This document shows, piece after piece, positions 1 through 5,834 of a stretch of 7,410 bases of DNA; position 1 is the stretch's first letter, and the number at the start of each line of letters is the position of its first letter. A model generated the notes under the pieces. That model was not told where the DNA came from. It worked only from the letters and a program-made list of their open reading frames with translations, and ran no database searches. This DNA comes from Bacillota bacterium (GTDB lineage Bacteria > Bacillota > Bacilli > Bacillales_B > DSM-18226): assembly GCA_021821235.1 (NCBI GenBank), contig JAKACS010000145.1, positions 1 to 7,410 on the forward strand. The letters run 5' to 3'. The translations under genes were made by a program, and so were the position numbers.

Positions 1-14
1 TTGATAGAATTTCA

Positions 15-64
15 TCCTCTTCATAAAAGATTGGTTCGTTAGAACGAATCTTTTATGAAGAGGA
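15..64. repeat. Long perfect inverted repeat (hairpin)
   Basis: An 18-bp perfect stem pairs 15-32 with 47-64; inside it, after one G-G mismatch, GTTC (34-37) pairs with GAAC (42-45) around a GTTA tetraloop. The outer arm reads TCCTCTTCATAAAAGATT. There is no T-run directly after the stem on either strand; the nearest is TTTTTT at 89-94 on the plus strand, too far for a standard terminator. It could be a transcription stop for a gene lying left of the window, a structured RNA end, or a relic of a hairpin-type mobile element. The structure is certain and its role is not. Confidence 0.85.
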
Positions 65-137
65 CAGCAAGCGAAGCGCGGTAGGATTTTTTAAGTGCCT
101 TTTTGATATAAATAAACGACAACTTTTTTGACAAACA

Positions 138-186
138 CTACTATTATTCACATGTGGATAACAGTACGACATCCCGGTTATACACA
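138..186. promoter_or_regulatory. Candidate DnaA-box cluster with DnaA-trio-like run
   Basis: Three exact matches to the DnaA-box consensus TTATNCACA lie within 43 bases: TTATTCACA at 144-152 (plus), TTATCCACA at 153-161 (minus) and TTATACACA at 178-186 (plus). The first two abut head to head as the near-perfect palindrome TTATTCACATGTGGATAA. On the minus strand, six bases after the perfect TTATCCACA box, comes TAATAGTAG (146-138), which resembles DnaA-trio repeats, and then AT-rich sequence back to about 87. In B. subtilis, DnaA-box clusters outside oriC exist and moderate initiation by binding DnaA. That function here is inference; no dnaA or dnaN gene is nearby. Confidence 0.6.
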
Positions 187-302
187 TCAGCTGGTGTATG
201 GTTTTGCAAAGACTGGTGAGGCAAGTAGAGCTCCACGCCCTCCTTTCCCCTTCTTTTTTCTGTTATTAAGTTCTTCCCTCAAATGCCTCTTTTTTCTCAA
301 TT

Positions 303-376
303 CCTCTTCTCTCCATTCTGGCTTGTATCGAATATTCCGACAATGTAAAAAAGATCTTCCATAACGGAGAGAAGAA
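303..376. repeat. Imperfect inverted repeat in purine/pyrimidine-skewed tract
   Basis: The arms at 303-320 and 359-376 pair at 15 of 18 positions as DNA. As minus-strand RNA, two of the three mismatches become G-U wobbles, leaving one A-G mismatch, so a transcript leaving glmS would fold better than one from the plus strand. The intervening 38 bases contain the small palindromes GAATATTC and AAGATCTT. Because one arm is pyrimidine-rich and the other purine-rich, chance pairing is more likely than usual. No function is assigned. Confidence 0.45.
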
Positions 377-605
377 TTAGGAGAAAAGAATGGAAAAAGT
401 GAACAGATCCCCAACGGAAAACGCCTGAAAAGAACCGAAACCCTACGAGTTTATACAGTGAGGAAAACAACGGTATTGGAAACAAGAGAATGGAGAAAAG
501 ACGGATAAAACCCTTACGGGACAAGGGACTGAAGGAATATTGGGCATACAAAAAAAGACTGAACCACTATTGGATCCAGCCTGATTTTGTATTGATTTTT
601 TATTG

Positions 606-619
606 ATCAAACGTTTGAT
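606..619. promoter_or_regulatory. 14-bp perfect palindrome, operator-like
   Basis: ATCAAACGTTTGAT is a perfect palindrome with a central CG, the general form of operators bound by LacI- or TetR-family dimers. It does not fit the CcpA cre consensus (the flanking TG/CA positions are wrong). No gene with a convincing start lies beside it, so its target is unknown, and the AT-rich context makes a chance palindrome possible. Confidence 0.35.
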
Positions 620-686
620 TAACGGTTGAATAATCAACACAACCATAATGTCGTGGCTGCCTGTTCCGCCTTGAATCCCTACCGGT

Positions 687-728
687 TGGGTACCGACTAT
701 GTGGCAGTGGGTACCGACTATAAAGCAG
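687..728. repeat. Two-copy 21-bp direct repeat
   Basis: Two adjacent 21-base units (687-707 and 708-728) share TGGGTACCGACTAT and a terminal GCAG; they differ at three adjacent positions (GTG versus AAA), giving 18 of 21 identities. Read on the minus strand the core is ATAGTCGGTACCCA. The period is a multiple of three, but neither strand gives a credible protein. It is probably a small intergenic tandem duplication; a binding-site role is possible. Confidence 0.85.
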
Positions 729-784
729 AGGGAAGAGGAAAGTTACAGGGAGATAATTGCCTTCCACAGCTCCGTTTTTATTTT

Positions 785-893
785 CCCAACAAAGACTTAT
801 TTCATATGAACAACTTTTATCCATATGAACGGTTTTTGTCCCTGTGAACGATTTTTTCCTTATGAACGACTTTTATCCTTTCGGACAAAAATC
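785..893. repeat. Degenerate tandem array of about 19-bp units
   Basis: Four clear units lie end to end: 803-821, 822-840, 841-858 and 859-877, each 18 or 19 bases long, with degenerate flanking copies at 785-802 and 878-893. On the minus strand the consensus is about GAYAAAARTCGTTCATAWG. The GTTCA core is kept in all four clear units, while the A-run and the following RTC vary. The array ends 19 bases after the glmS stop codon, so it would lie in the 3' part of a glmS transcript. No unit has a terminator stem with a U-tract. The role is unknown. Confidence 0.85.
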
Positions 894-912
894 CCCACTC
901 AACGCTTCTTCC

Positions 913-2715
913 TTATTCCACCGTGACTGATTTTGCGAGGTTGCGCGGTTTGTCGACGTCGCAGTCGCGGTGCAGGGCGGCGTAGTAGGCAATTAATTGC
1001 AATGGTACAACAGAGATAAGCGGTGTTAGCAGTTCATGCACTTCTGGAATGACGAAGCTGTCTTCGTCCATTTCCAGGCCTTTCATTGAGATAATGCAAG
1101 GGTTTGCTCCACGGGAAACGACTTCCTTCACGTTGCCGCGGATACTTAAATTGACATTTTCCTGGGTTGCAAGGGCGATAATCGGTGTGCCTTCTTCGAT
1201 CAAGGCAATCGTGCCATGCTTTAATTCTCCCCCGGCAAAACCTTCAGCTTGAATATAGGAAATTTCTTTTAATTTAAGCGCGCCTTCAAGACCAACATAG
1301 TAATCAATGCCGCGGCCAATAAAGAAACAGTTGCGTGTTACCGATAAAAACTCCCTTGAAATATGCTCAAGCAATTCCTTTGAATCACAAAGAATTTCCA
1401 TCGCATTTGCGACGATTCCAAGTTCGTGAACAAGGTCGAAGTCAACAGCAATATCGCGGCTCTTCGCCGTTACTTCTGCAAGAATGGCCATTACAGCAAT
1501 TTGCGCTGTATAAGCTTTCGTCGAAGCGACGGCAATTTCTGGACCGGCGTGTAGCAGCAATGTGAAGTCGGCTTCACGCGAAAGGGTCGATCCTGGTACA
1601 TTTGTAATCGTTAATGCGTGATAGCCCATTTCCTTCACTTGTACAAGTACGGCGCGGCTGTCTGCTGTTTCGCCGCTTTGCGAAATGAAAATAAACAATG
1701 GTTTTTCAGATAAAAGCGGCATATTGTAGCTGAATTCGCTTGCGACATGCACTTCAACAGGAATCTTGGCAACTTTCTCAATCAGCTGTTTTCCGACAAG
1801 ACCAGCATGATAGGAAGTTCCAGCAGCGATAATATAAATCCGATCAGCCTCATTCATTGCTTCGATAATCTCTTGATCAATGCTTAATTCATTCTTATCA
1901 TTCTCATACATTTGAATGATTTTGCGCATGACTAATGGCTGCTCATCGATTTCTTTTAGCATATAGTGTGGGTATGTTCCCTTTTCGATATCGCTTGCGT
2001 CGAGTTCTGCTGTGTAAGGCTGACGGCCGATCGTTTCGCCTGCAAGATTTTGAATGGTTACTTTATTTTTTGTCACGATCACAATCTCTTTATCCATTAA
2101 TTCAACAAATTGATCTGTGACTTGAAGCATGGCCATCGCATCGCTTGCGACGACATTAAAGTCATTGCCTAAACCGACAAGAAGCGGGCTTTTATTTTTC
2201 GCAACAAAAATGGTTTCCGGATTTTCACGGTCAAGAAGAGCAAGGGCATAGGAGCCGATTAGCAGGCTTAACGTCTTGCGGAAAGCCTCAAGCACTTCCA
2301 TTCCTTCGTTAACAAACCGTTCAATTAACTGAACAATGACTTCTGTATCCGTTTCGCTGACAAAGTTTACATCCTTCAAGTAATCACGCTTTAATAGATC
2401 ATAGTTTTCGATCACACCATTATGCACAAGCGTGAAGCGGCTCGTCGTACTTTGATGTGGATGGGCATTGTCTTTGCTTGGAACTCCGTGCGTTGCCCAG
2501 CGGGTATGGCCGATCCCTACGTTCGCCATTACGCTCTCATCAACGATGCTGCGCAAGTCTGCAATCCGTCCTTTTTCTTTAAAAACAGACACGCCGCTCT
2601 CATTCAATACAGCAATACCTGCAGAATCGTAGCCTCTGTATTCAAGCTTTTCCAAGCCTTTTAATAAAATTTCCTTTGAATCATTGTTTCCAATATATCC
2701 TACAATACCACACAT
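913..2715 (-). CDS. glmS: Glutamine--fructose-6-phosphate aminotransferase (isomerizing)
   Basis: GlmS converts fructose-6-phosphate and glutamine to glucosamine-6-phosphate and glutamate, the first committed step to UDP-GlcNAc, in the cytoplasm. The 600 residues match the B. subtilis length. The N-terminal glutaminase domain (about 2-230) starts with the nucleophile Cys2 in MCGIVGYIG and has RGYDSAG (27-33), GHTRWATHG (69-77), HNG (98-100) and ETDTE (121-125). Two SIS sugar-isomerase domains follow (about 285-420 and 455-590), with AAGTSYHAG (297-305), ISQSGET (344-350) and His500 in LKHG. The C-terminal tail [12 protein letters not shown] carries Lys595, matching the catalytic lysine of the E. 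coli enzyme. The start is fixed by Cys2 and by GGGAGG at 2726-2731, ten bases upstream. It has its own promoter and a glmS ribozyme in its leader. No canonical terminator is visible directly downstream. Confidence 0.98.
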   Translation of the reverse strand: MCGIVGYIGNNDSKEILLKGLEKLEYRGYDSAGIAVLNESGVSVFKEKGRIADLRSIVDESVMANVGIGHTRWATHGVPSKDNAHPHQSTTSRFTLVHNGVIENYDLLKRDYLKDVNFVSETDTEVIVQLIERFVNEGMEVLEAFRKTLSLLIGSYALALLDRENPETIFVAKNKSPLLVGLGNDFNVVASDAMAMLQVTDQFVELMDKEIVIVTKNKVTIQNLAGETIGRQPYTAELDASDIEKGTYPHYMLKEIDEQPLVMRKIIQMYENDKNELSIDQEIIEAMNEADRIYIIAAGTSYHAGLVGKQLIEKVAKIPVEVHVASEFSYNMPLLSEKPLFIFISQSGETADSRAVLVQVKEMGYHALTITNVPGSTLSREADFTLLLHAGPEIAVASTKAYTAQIAVMAILAEVTAKSRDIAVDFDLVHELGIVANAMEILCDSKELLEHISREFLSVTRNCFFIGRGIDYYVGLEGALKLKEISYIQAEGFAGGELKHGTIALIEEGTPIIALATQENVNLSIRGNVKEVVSRGANPCIISMKGLEMDEDSFVIPEVHELLTPLISVVPLQLIAYYAALHRDCDVDKPRNLAKSVTVE

Positions 2716-2736
2716 ATTTTCTTTTCCTCCCTGTAA

Positions 2737-2774
2737 AAGGGGGCAAGAAGCTTTGGAGGCATACTTGCCCCCTT
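2737..2774 (-). promoter_or_regulatory. Leader hairpin between ribozyme and glmS ribosome binding site
   Basis: In the minus-strand RNA, AAGGGGGCAAG (2774-2764) pairs perfectly with CTTGCCCCCTT (2747-2737), an 11-bp GC-rich stem with a 16-base loop. The stem is followed by only two further Ts and then ACAG, so it is terminator-like but with a poor U-tract. The loop contains CCTCC (2754-2758), exactly complementary to the GGAGG of the glmS ribosome binding site, which begins six bases after the stem. It may be a weak attenuator, a block to RNase J1 passing from the cleaved end, or a translation-modulating element; the sequence does not decide. Confidence 0.7.
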
Positions 2775-2789
2775 ATCTCTGTTTTTCAA

Positions 2790-2951
2790 ACGTTTCCTGT
2801 CGCAGCTTTTTCCAATTTGTCCACCAAGTTGCCTCAGTGTTTTTATGGAAAAATTAACGGTCGTGCGTTGCAACCGGGAGGTATCCGCCGAACACTTCGA
2901 TACTCCTCCTCCTCGTCAACTAACCCAACGTCCTGGGTTAGCTCAGGCGCT
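2790..2951 (-). ncRNA. glmS ribozyme (glucosamine-6-phosphate-activated self-cleaving riboswitch)
   Basis: The minus strand upstream of glmS carries the family's hallmark core in order: GCGCC at the cleavage site, helix P1 (CTAACCCA pairing with TGGGTTAG, 2941-2934 with 2927-2920), GACGAGGAGG, TATCGA, then TTCGGCGGAT and CCTCCCGG. A P4-like hairpin lies at about 2812-2831. By analogy with the B. subtilis, B. cereus and Thermoanaerobacter ribozymes, cleavage falls between A2951 and G2950. Glucosamine-6-phosphate acts as coenzyme; the cleaved mRNA has a 5'-OH end and is degraded by RNase J1, giving feedback control of glmS. The core motifs are certain, but the 3' boundary near 2790 is approximate because peripheral helices vary. 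Confidence 0.96.
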
Positions 2952-2952
2952 T

Positions 2953-2988
2953 TTATTAAAATTGAATACAATCCACCTTTCTCTCCTT
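2953..2988 (-). promoter_or_regulatory. Strong Shine-Dalgarno and six-codon leader ORF before the ribozyme
   Basis: On the minus strand AAGGAG (2988-2983) stands six bases before GTG (2976-2974), which opens GTG GAT TGT ATT CAA TTT TAA, encoding MDCIQF. A second in-frame TAA follows at 2955-2953, and the ribozyme cleavage bond is two bases later. The spacing is good for a Bacillus start. It could be a real mini-ORF or a ribosome-binding stabiliser near the 5' end, like the STAB-SD of cry3A. Translation is not proven. Confidence 0.4.
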
Positions 2989-3008
2989 AAATGATGCAAA
3001 GCAAGTTA

Positions 3009-3038
3009 ATCTTACATGATTGGCAAGGATTTCGTCAA
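3009..3038 (-). promoter_or_regulatory. glmS promoter (SigA-type)
   Basis: On the minus strand TTGACG (3038-3033) and TAAGAT (3014-3009) are separated by 18 bases, a good match to the vegetative promoter consensus. Transcription should start near 3002, giving about 50 bases before the ribozyme cleavage site. It lies between the glmM terminator and the ribozyme, so glmS can be expressed apart from cdaA-cdaR-glmM. Confidence 0.72.
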
Positions 3039-3159
3039 CTGTTTCCAGAAATAAACTCGGAATGAATGAAATGACCAAGCACAGAAAATTCAAGGGTCTA
3101 GTTCAGCAACACTGAGCTTGCAACTAAAACTCTATGCTAATGCTTACCTTGCCATTCAT

Positions 3160-3203
3160 AATAAAATATGCATAAGGGCGCTGTTCCGTTCCCTTATGCA
3201 TAT
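3160..3203 (-). terminator. Intrinsic terminator after glmM
   Basis: In the minus-strand RNA, ATATGCATAAGGG (3203-3191) pairs perfectly with CCCTTATGCATAT (3178-3166), a 13-bp stem with a 12-base loop, followed by TTTATT. It begins nine bases after the glmM stop codon. It should end most cdaA-cdaR-glmM transcripts; some read-through into glmS remains possible. Confidence 0.9.
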
Positions 3204-3212
3204 CATTCACTT

Positions 3213-4565
3213 CTATGCTTCGCTTAATCCCATCTCTTCTTTTACAATGGTAACGATCCGCTCGACATATACTTCACATTGGGCTTCGGTCGGTGCTTCA
3301 GCCATGACACGGACAAGCGGTTCAGTGCCGGATGGCCGCACTAGAATCCGTCCATTTCCCGCCATTTCAGCTTCAACTTGTTCAATTACTTCTTTTACTC
3401 TTTGATTATCTGTTACATGATGTTTGTCCGTTACTCGCACATTGACAAGCTTCTGCGGAAACTTTTTCATTTCCCCTGCTAATTCGGATAAAGGCTTTTT
3501 CGTTATTTTCATAATGTTCACAAGCTGCAGACCTGTCAACAATCCGTCACCCGTTGTATTGTAATCAAGGAAAATAATGTGGCCTGATTGTTCGCCGCCC
3601 AGGTTGAAGCCATTTTTCTTCATTTCCTCAACAACATAGCGGTCGCCAACGGCTGTTTGCACACTGTGAATGCCATGTGCCTCAAGTCCTTTATAAAAAC
3701 CAAGGTTGCTCATAACGGTAGATACAACTGTACCGTGCTTTAAGCGGCCAAGTTCTTTCATATGCTTCGCGCAAATATACATAATTTGGTCACCGTCTAT
3801 GATATCTCCTTTTTCATCAATCGCAATCAAGCGATCGCCATCACCGTCAAAAGAAAGGCCTACATCCGCGCCCTTTTCTTTCACAAAAGCGGCCAATGCT
3901 TCAGGATGAGTCGACCCAACCCCGGCATTAATATTAAGCCCGTTTGGTGAGGCTCCCATCGTCGAGAGATCCGCGTCCAAATCGGCAAATAAATGGGCTG
4001 CCAATGAAGAAGTGGCTCCATGGGCGCAATCCAATGCGATATGAATGCCGGAGAATTCTTCATCAACTGTATTTTTCAAGTATTGAATGTATTTTTGTCC
4101 ACCTTCAAAATAATCAATTACTTGTCCAAGATCCGCGCCGACTGGACGGGGTAATTGGTCTTCCGGCAGATCGATGAGTTGTTCAATTTCAAGCTCCTGT
4201 TCGTCTGACAGTTTAAAACCATCCGGGCCAAAAAATTTAATGCCATTATCGGCAACAGGGTTGTGCGAAGCAGAAATCATGACTCCCGCTTGTGCACCAA
4301 GCACTTTTGTTAAATAAGCTACTCCAGGAGTTGAAATAACACCAAGACGCATAACTTCCGCGCCGATTGAAAGCAGGCCAGCTACTAGCGCTCCTTCAAG
4401 CATATGGCCGGAAATGCGCGTATCGCGGCCAATAATTACCTTTGGACGCTCTTTGTCTTTTGTTAGCACAAAGCCGCCGTAACGTCCCAACTTAAACGCA
4501 AACTCTGGTGTTAATTCACTATTTGCAACTCCGCGTACACCGTCTGTACCGAAATATTTACCCAT
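3213..4565 (-). CDS. glmM: Phosphoglucosamine mutase
   Basis: GlmM interconverts glucosamine-6-phosphate and glucosamine-1-phosphate, the step after GlmS in UDP-GlcNAc synthesis, in the cytoplasm. The 450 residues fit the alpha-D-phosphohexomutase family. Visible landmarks are GTDGVRG (6-12), GRDTR (46-50), the phosphoserine loop ISASHNP with Ser100, the Mg-binding DGDGD (Asp240, 242, 244), the sugar-binding GEQSGH (324-329), and the C-terminal phosphate-binding RPSGTEP (410-416). The start is supported by AAGGAG at 4577-4582, though the 11-base spacing is somewhat long. It lies 39 bases after cdaR and is the last gene before a strong terminator. In B. subtilis, Lactococcus, Listeria and Staphylococcus, GlmM binds CdaA and lowers c-di-AMP synthesis, which explains its conserved place behind cdaA-cdaR. 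Confidence 0.98.
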   Translation of the reverse strand: MGKYFGTDGVRGVANSELTPEFAFKLGRYGGFVLTKDKERPKVIIGRDTRISGHMLEGALVAGLLSIGAEVMRLGVISTPGVAYLTKVLGAQAGVMISASHNPVADNGIKFFGPDGFKLSDEQELEIEQLIDLPEDQLPRPVGADLGQVIDYFEGGQKYIQYLKNTVDEEFSGIHIALDCAHGATSSLAAHLFADLDADLSTMGASPNGLNINAGVGSTHPEALAAFVKEKGADVGLSFDGDGDRLIAIDEKGDIIDGDQIMYICAKHMKELGRLKHGTVVSTVMSNLGFYKGLEAHGIHSVQTAVGDRYVVEEMKKNGFNLGGEQSGHIIFLDYNTTGDGLLTGLQLVNIMKITKKPLSELAGEMKKFPQKLVNVRVTDKHHVTDNQRVKEVIEQVEAEMAGNGRILVRPSGTEPLVRVMAEAPTEAQCEVYVERIVTIVKEEMGLSEA

Positions 4566-4604
4566 TTTAAAAATCGCTCCTTCATGATTGGTTAGCTGTA
4601 CTGT

Positions 4605-5834
4605 TTATGCATTGCTTTTCAATATTGTTATTTGCGCCGTTTGTTTATCCAGCTGCCAATTTACATTTGGTGGCCCGTCTACTTGAATTTTTACATTATA
4701 GTTGCCTTCCGTCATATTGGCGAGATTAACATATACATTGAAGTCTGCCGCAGCAACCGTATTTACTGAATCGCTTGAACCCGTTACCGTCAAATTTACA
4801 CTTTGGTTTGCAGGATCCTTAAACTCAGCTTTATATTGAGCAGATAATCCTTCTGTTTTAATTGGTAAACTGGAAACCGTCTTCTGACCGGGTTTTTTGA
4901 CTTTAACTGTTGCTTTGACTAACTGCGGTGATACCTTTGTAATTCCGTTGGGTATAATAACAGGCAGTGTCAGCGTTGTATCGTCCGTTATTTTACTAAC
5001 ATCCACTTCAACCCTTACACGGTCGGTGTCTTTCAAAACTTCTTCACTTCCAGTAATGGTCGCTTCTTTCGTGTCCAGATCAACCGAGTCAATGCTCACG
5101 CCTGTCGGCGGAGTACCTTTCTGGACAATGCTAATAGGAACGGTTTTGCTCGTATTTTTCACAGGAATCGTCACTCTAACTGTCTCAGGTTGAACGATAA
5201 CATCCAATTTGTTTAATTCCCTATCCAAAACTCTTATTCGGGCATCTTGCGTGAAAGTTTCAGAAATTGGCTGTTTGACATCGAGCGTTGCTTTCACATA
5301 CGTAATTTGATCGATTATATCTTTCGCACCGGTGATTTTTACTCTATTCGGTTCAACGATCGGTTGCCCTGCCGCATAGCCATCTTGTAATAAATTGCTA
5401 TTAAATTCTGTGCCCACTTTAAATTCTTTTGTGATTTTTTCTTGTACTGAAACATTGACATATGCCGGATTCAATGTTGCTATCAATTTATCCGATAAAT
5501 TTCTTATCTTCAGTTTAACCGTTTGCTTACCAACCTTAGCTTTTGTTAAATCTGCGTATACCTCAAAGTTTTTCAGCATTTTAGCCTGCTGAAGAATGCT
5601 TGTTGGACCTTTTAAAGTTACATTCACAGTACCTGGAAGACCCGTAACAACCAGGTTTTTTGTATCATAATAGGCTTTAAGGGGCATGTCAGGAATCGTT
5701 CCCGTTGATTGATCCCCCGGAACATTGACATCGTTTGCCTTATTGCTTGTATTGGGAACAGACGAATAAAGAAGGAAGGCAAGCAACAAGGCAATGATTT
5801 TTATAAACCAGGGGTTATCCATGAGTTTATCCAT
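4605..5834 (-). CDS. cdaR: CdaA regulator, YbbR-domain membrane protein
   Basis: CdaR (YbbR) binds the diadenylate cyclase CdaA and tunes its activity from the outer face of the membrane. The 409-residue product has a short N-terminal cytoplasmic segment, one transmembrane helix (about 9-25, FIKIIALLLAFLLY) and an extracytoplasmic beta-rich part that splits into four YbbR-type repeats at about 50-138, 139-231, 232-318 and 319-409; each has a central V.I/V.L TG or KG strand motif (for example VKITGA, ATITGS, LTVTGS). B. subtilis CdaR is about 483 residues, so this form is shorter and ends right at the fourth repeat. The start is chosen because GGAGG at 5845-5849 precedes ATG at 5834; the second Met (residue 5) lacks such a site. 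It overlaps cdaA by eight bases (ATGGATAA), suggesting translational coupling. Confidence 0.97.
   Translation of the reverse strand: MDKLMDNPWFIKIIALLLAFLLYSSVPNTSNKANDVNVPGDQSTGTIPDMPLKAYYDTKNLVVTGLPGTVNVTLKGPTSILQQAKMLKNFEVYADLTKAKVGKQTVKLKIRNLSDKLIATLNPAYVNVSVQEKITKEFKVGTEFNSNLLQDGYAAGQPIVEPNRVKITGAKDIIDQITYVKATLDVKQPISETFTQDARIRVLDRELNKLDVIVQPETVRVTIPVKNTSKTVPISIVQKGTPPTGVSIDSVDLDTKEATITGSEEVLKDTDRVRVEVDVSKITDDTTLTLPVIIPNGITKVSPQLVKATVKVKKPGQKTVSSLPIKTEGLSAQYKAEFKDPANQSVNLTVTGSSDSVNTVAAADFNVYVNLANMTEGNYNVKIQVDGPPNVNWQLDKQTAQITILKSNA

Larger units (their letters stand above)
1..912. other. Long intergenic region downstream of glmS, no supported gene
   Basis: No reading frame here has a convincing start, ribosome binding site and protein-like composition; the longer frames are low-complexity (runs of F, L, S or K, R, E) or are made of the local DNA repeats. 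What is present: a perfect long hairpin (15-64), a DnaA-box cluster (144-186), a pyrimidine-rich stretch (about 230-320) followed by a purine-rich stretch (about 360-560) that can pair in part, a 14-bp palindrome (606-619), a 21-bp direct repeat (687-728) and a tandem array (785-893). I see no tRNA, rRNA, insertion sequence ends or CRISPR. I also see no canonical terminator immediately after glmS. A degraded gene in the purine-rich stretch cannot be excluded. Confidence 0.7.

Noticed and set aside
128..156. TTGACA at 128-133 as a promoter -35
   Set aside because: No acceptable -10 hexamer lies 16-19 bases downstream; the bases there belong to the DnaA-box palindrome.
128..364. 78-residue plus-strand frame
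   Set aside because: It is full of F, L and S runs from the pyrimidine-rich tract, overlaps the DnaA boxes, has no clear ribosome binding site and resembles no family I know.
390..606. Small plus-strand ORFs: a 12-codon ORF at 390-428 with AGGAG upstream, and a 38-codon ORF at 490-606
   Set aside because: The first is very short and the second lacks a good ribosome binding site. Their K, R, E content follows from the purine-rich strand. A degraded or tiny gene is possible but not supportable.
606..619. CcpA cre site
   Set aside because: The central AAACGTTT fits but the required outer TG and CA positions do not.
600..847. Overlapping 73-74 residue frames on both strands
   Set aside because: Both are built largely from the 21-bp and 19-bp DNA repeats and the palindrome, and neither has a plausible ribosome binding site at its start.
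607..2795. TCAAACGTTT shared by the palindrome (607-616) and the glmS leader (2786-2795)
   Set aside because: A ten-base AT-rich match with only partial symmetry in the leader copy; chance is enough to explain it.
2676..2990. 104-residue plus-strand frame across the glmS leader
   Set aside because: It is antisense to the ribozyme and hairpin, whose RNA conservation explains the sequence; no family similarity is seen.
3114..3132. Small stem with AGTTCAG/CTGAGCT-type arms between glmM and glmS
   Set aside because: Only seven pairs with a wobble, no U-tract, and it lies between a strong terminator and the glmS promoter, so it is probably not functional.
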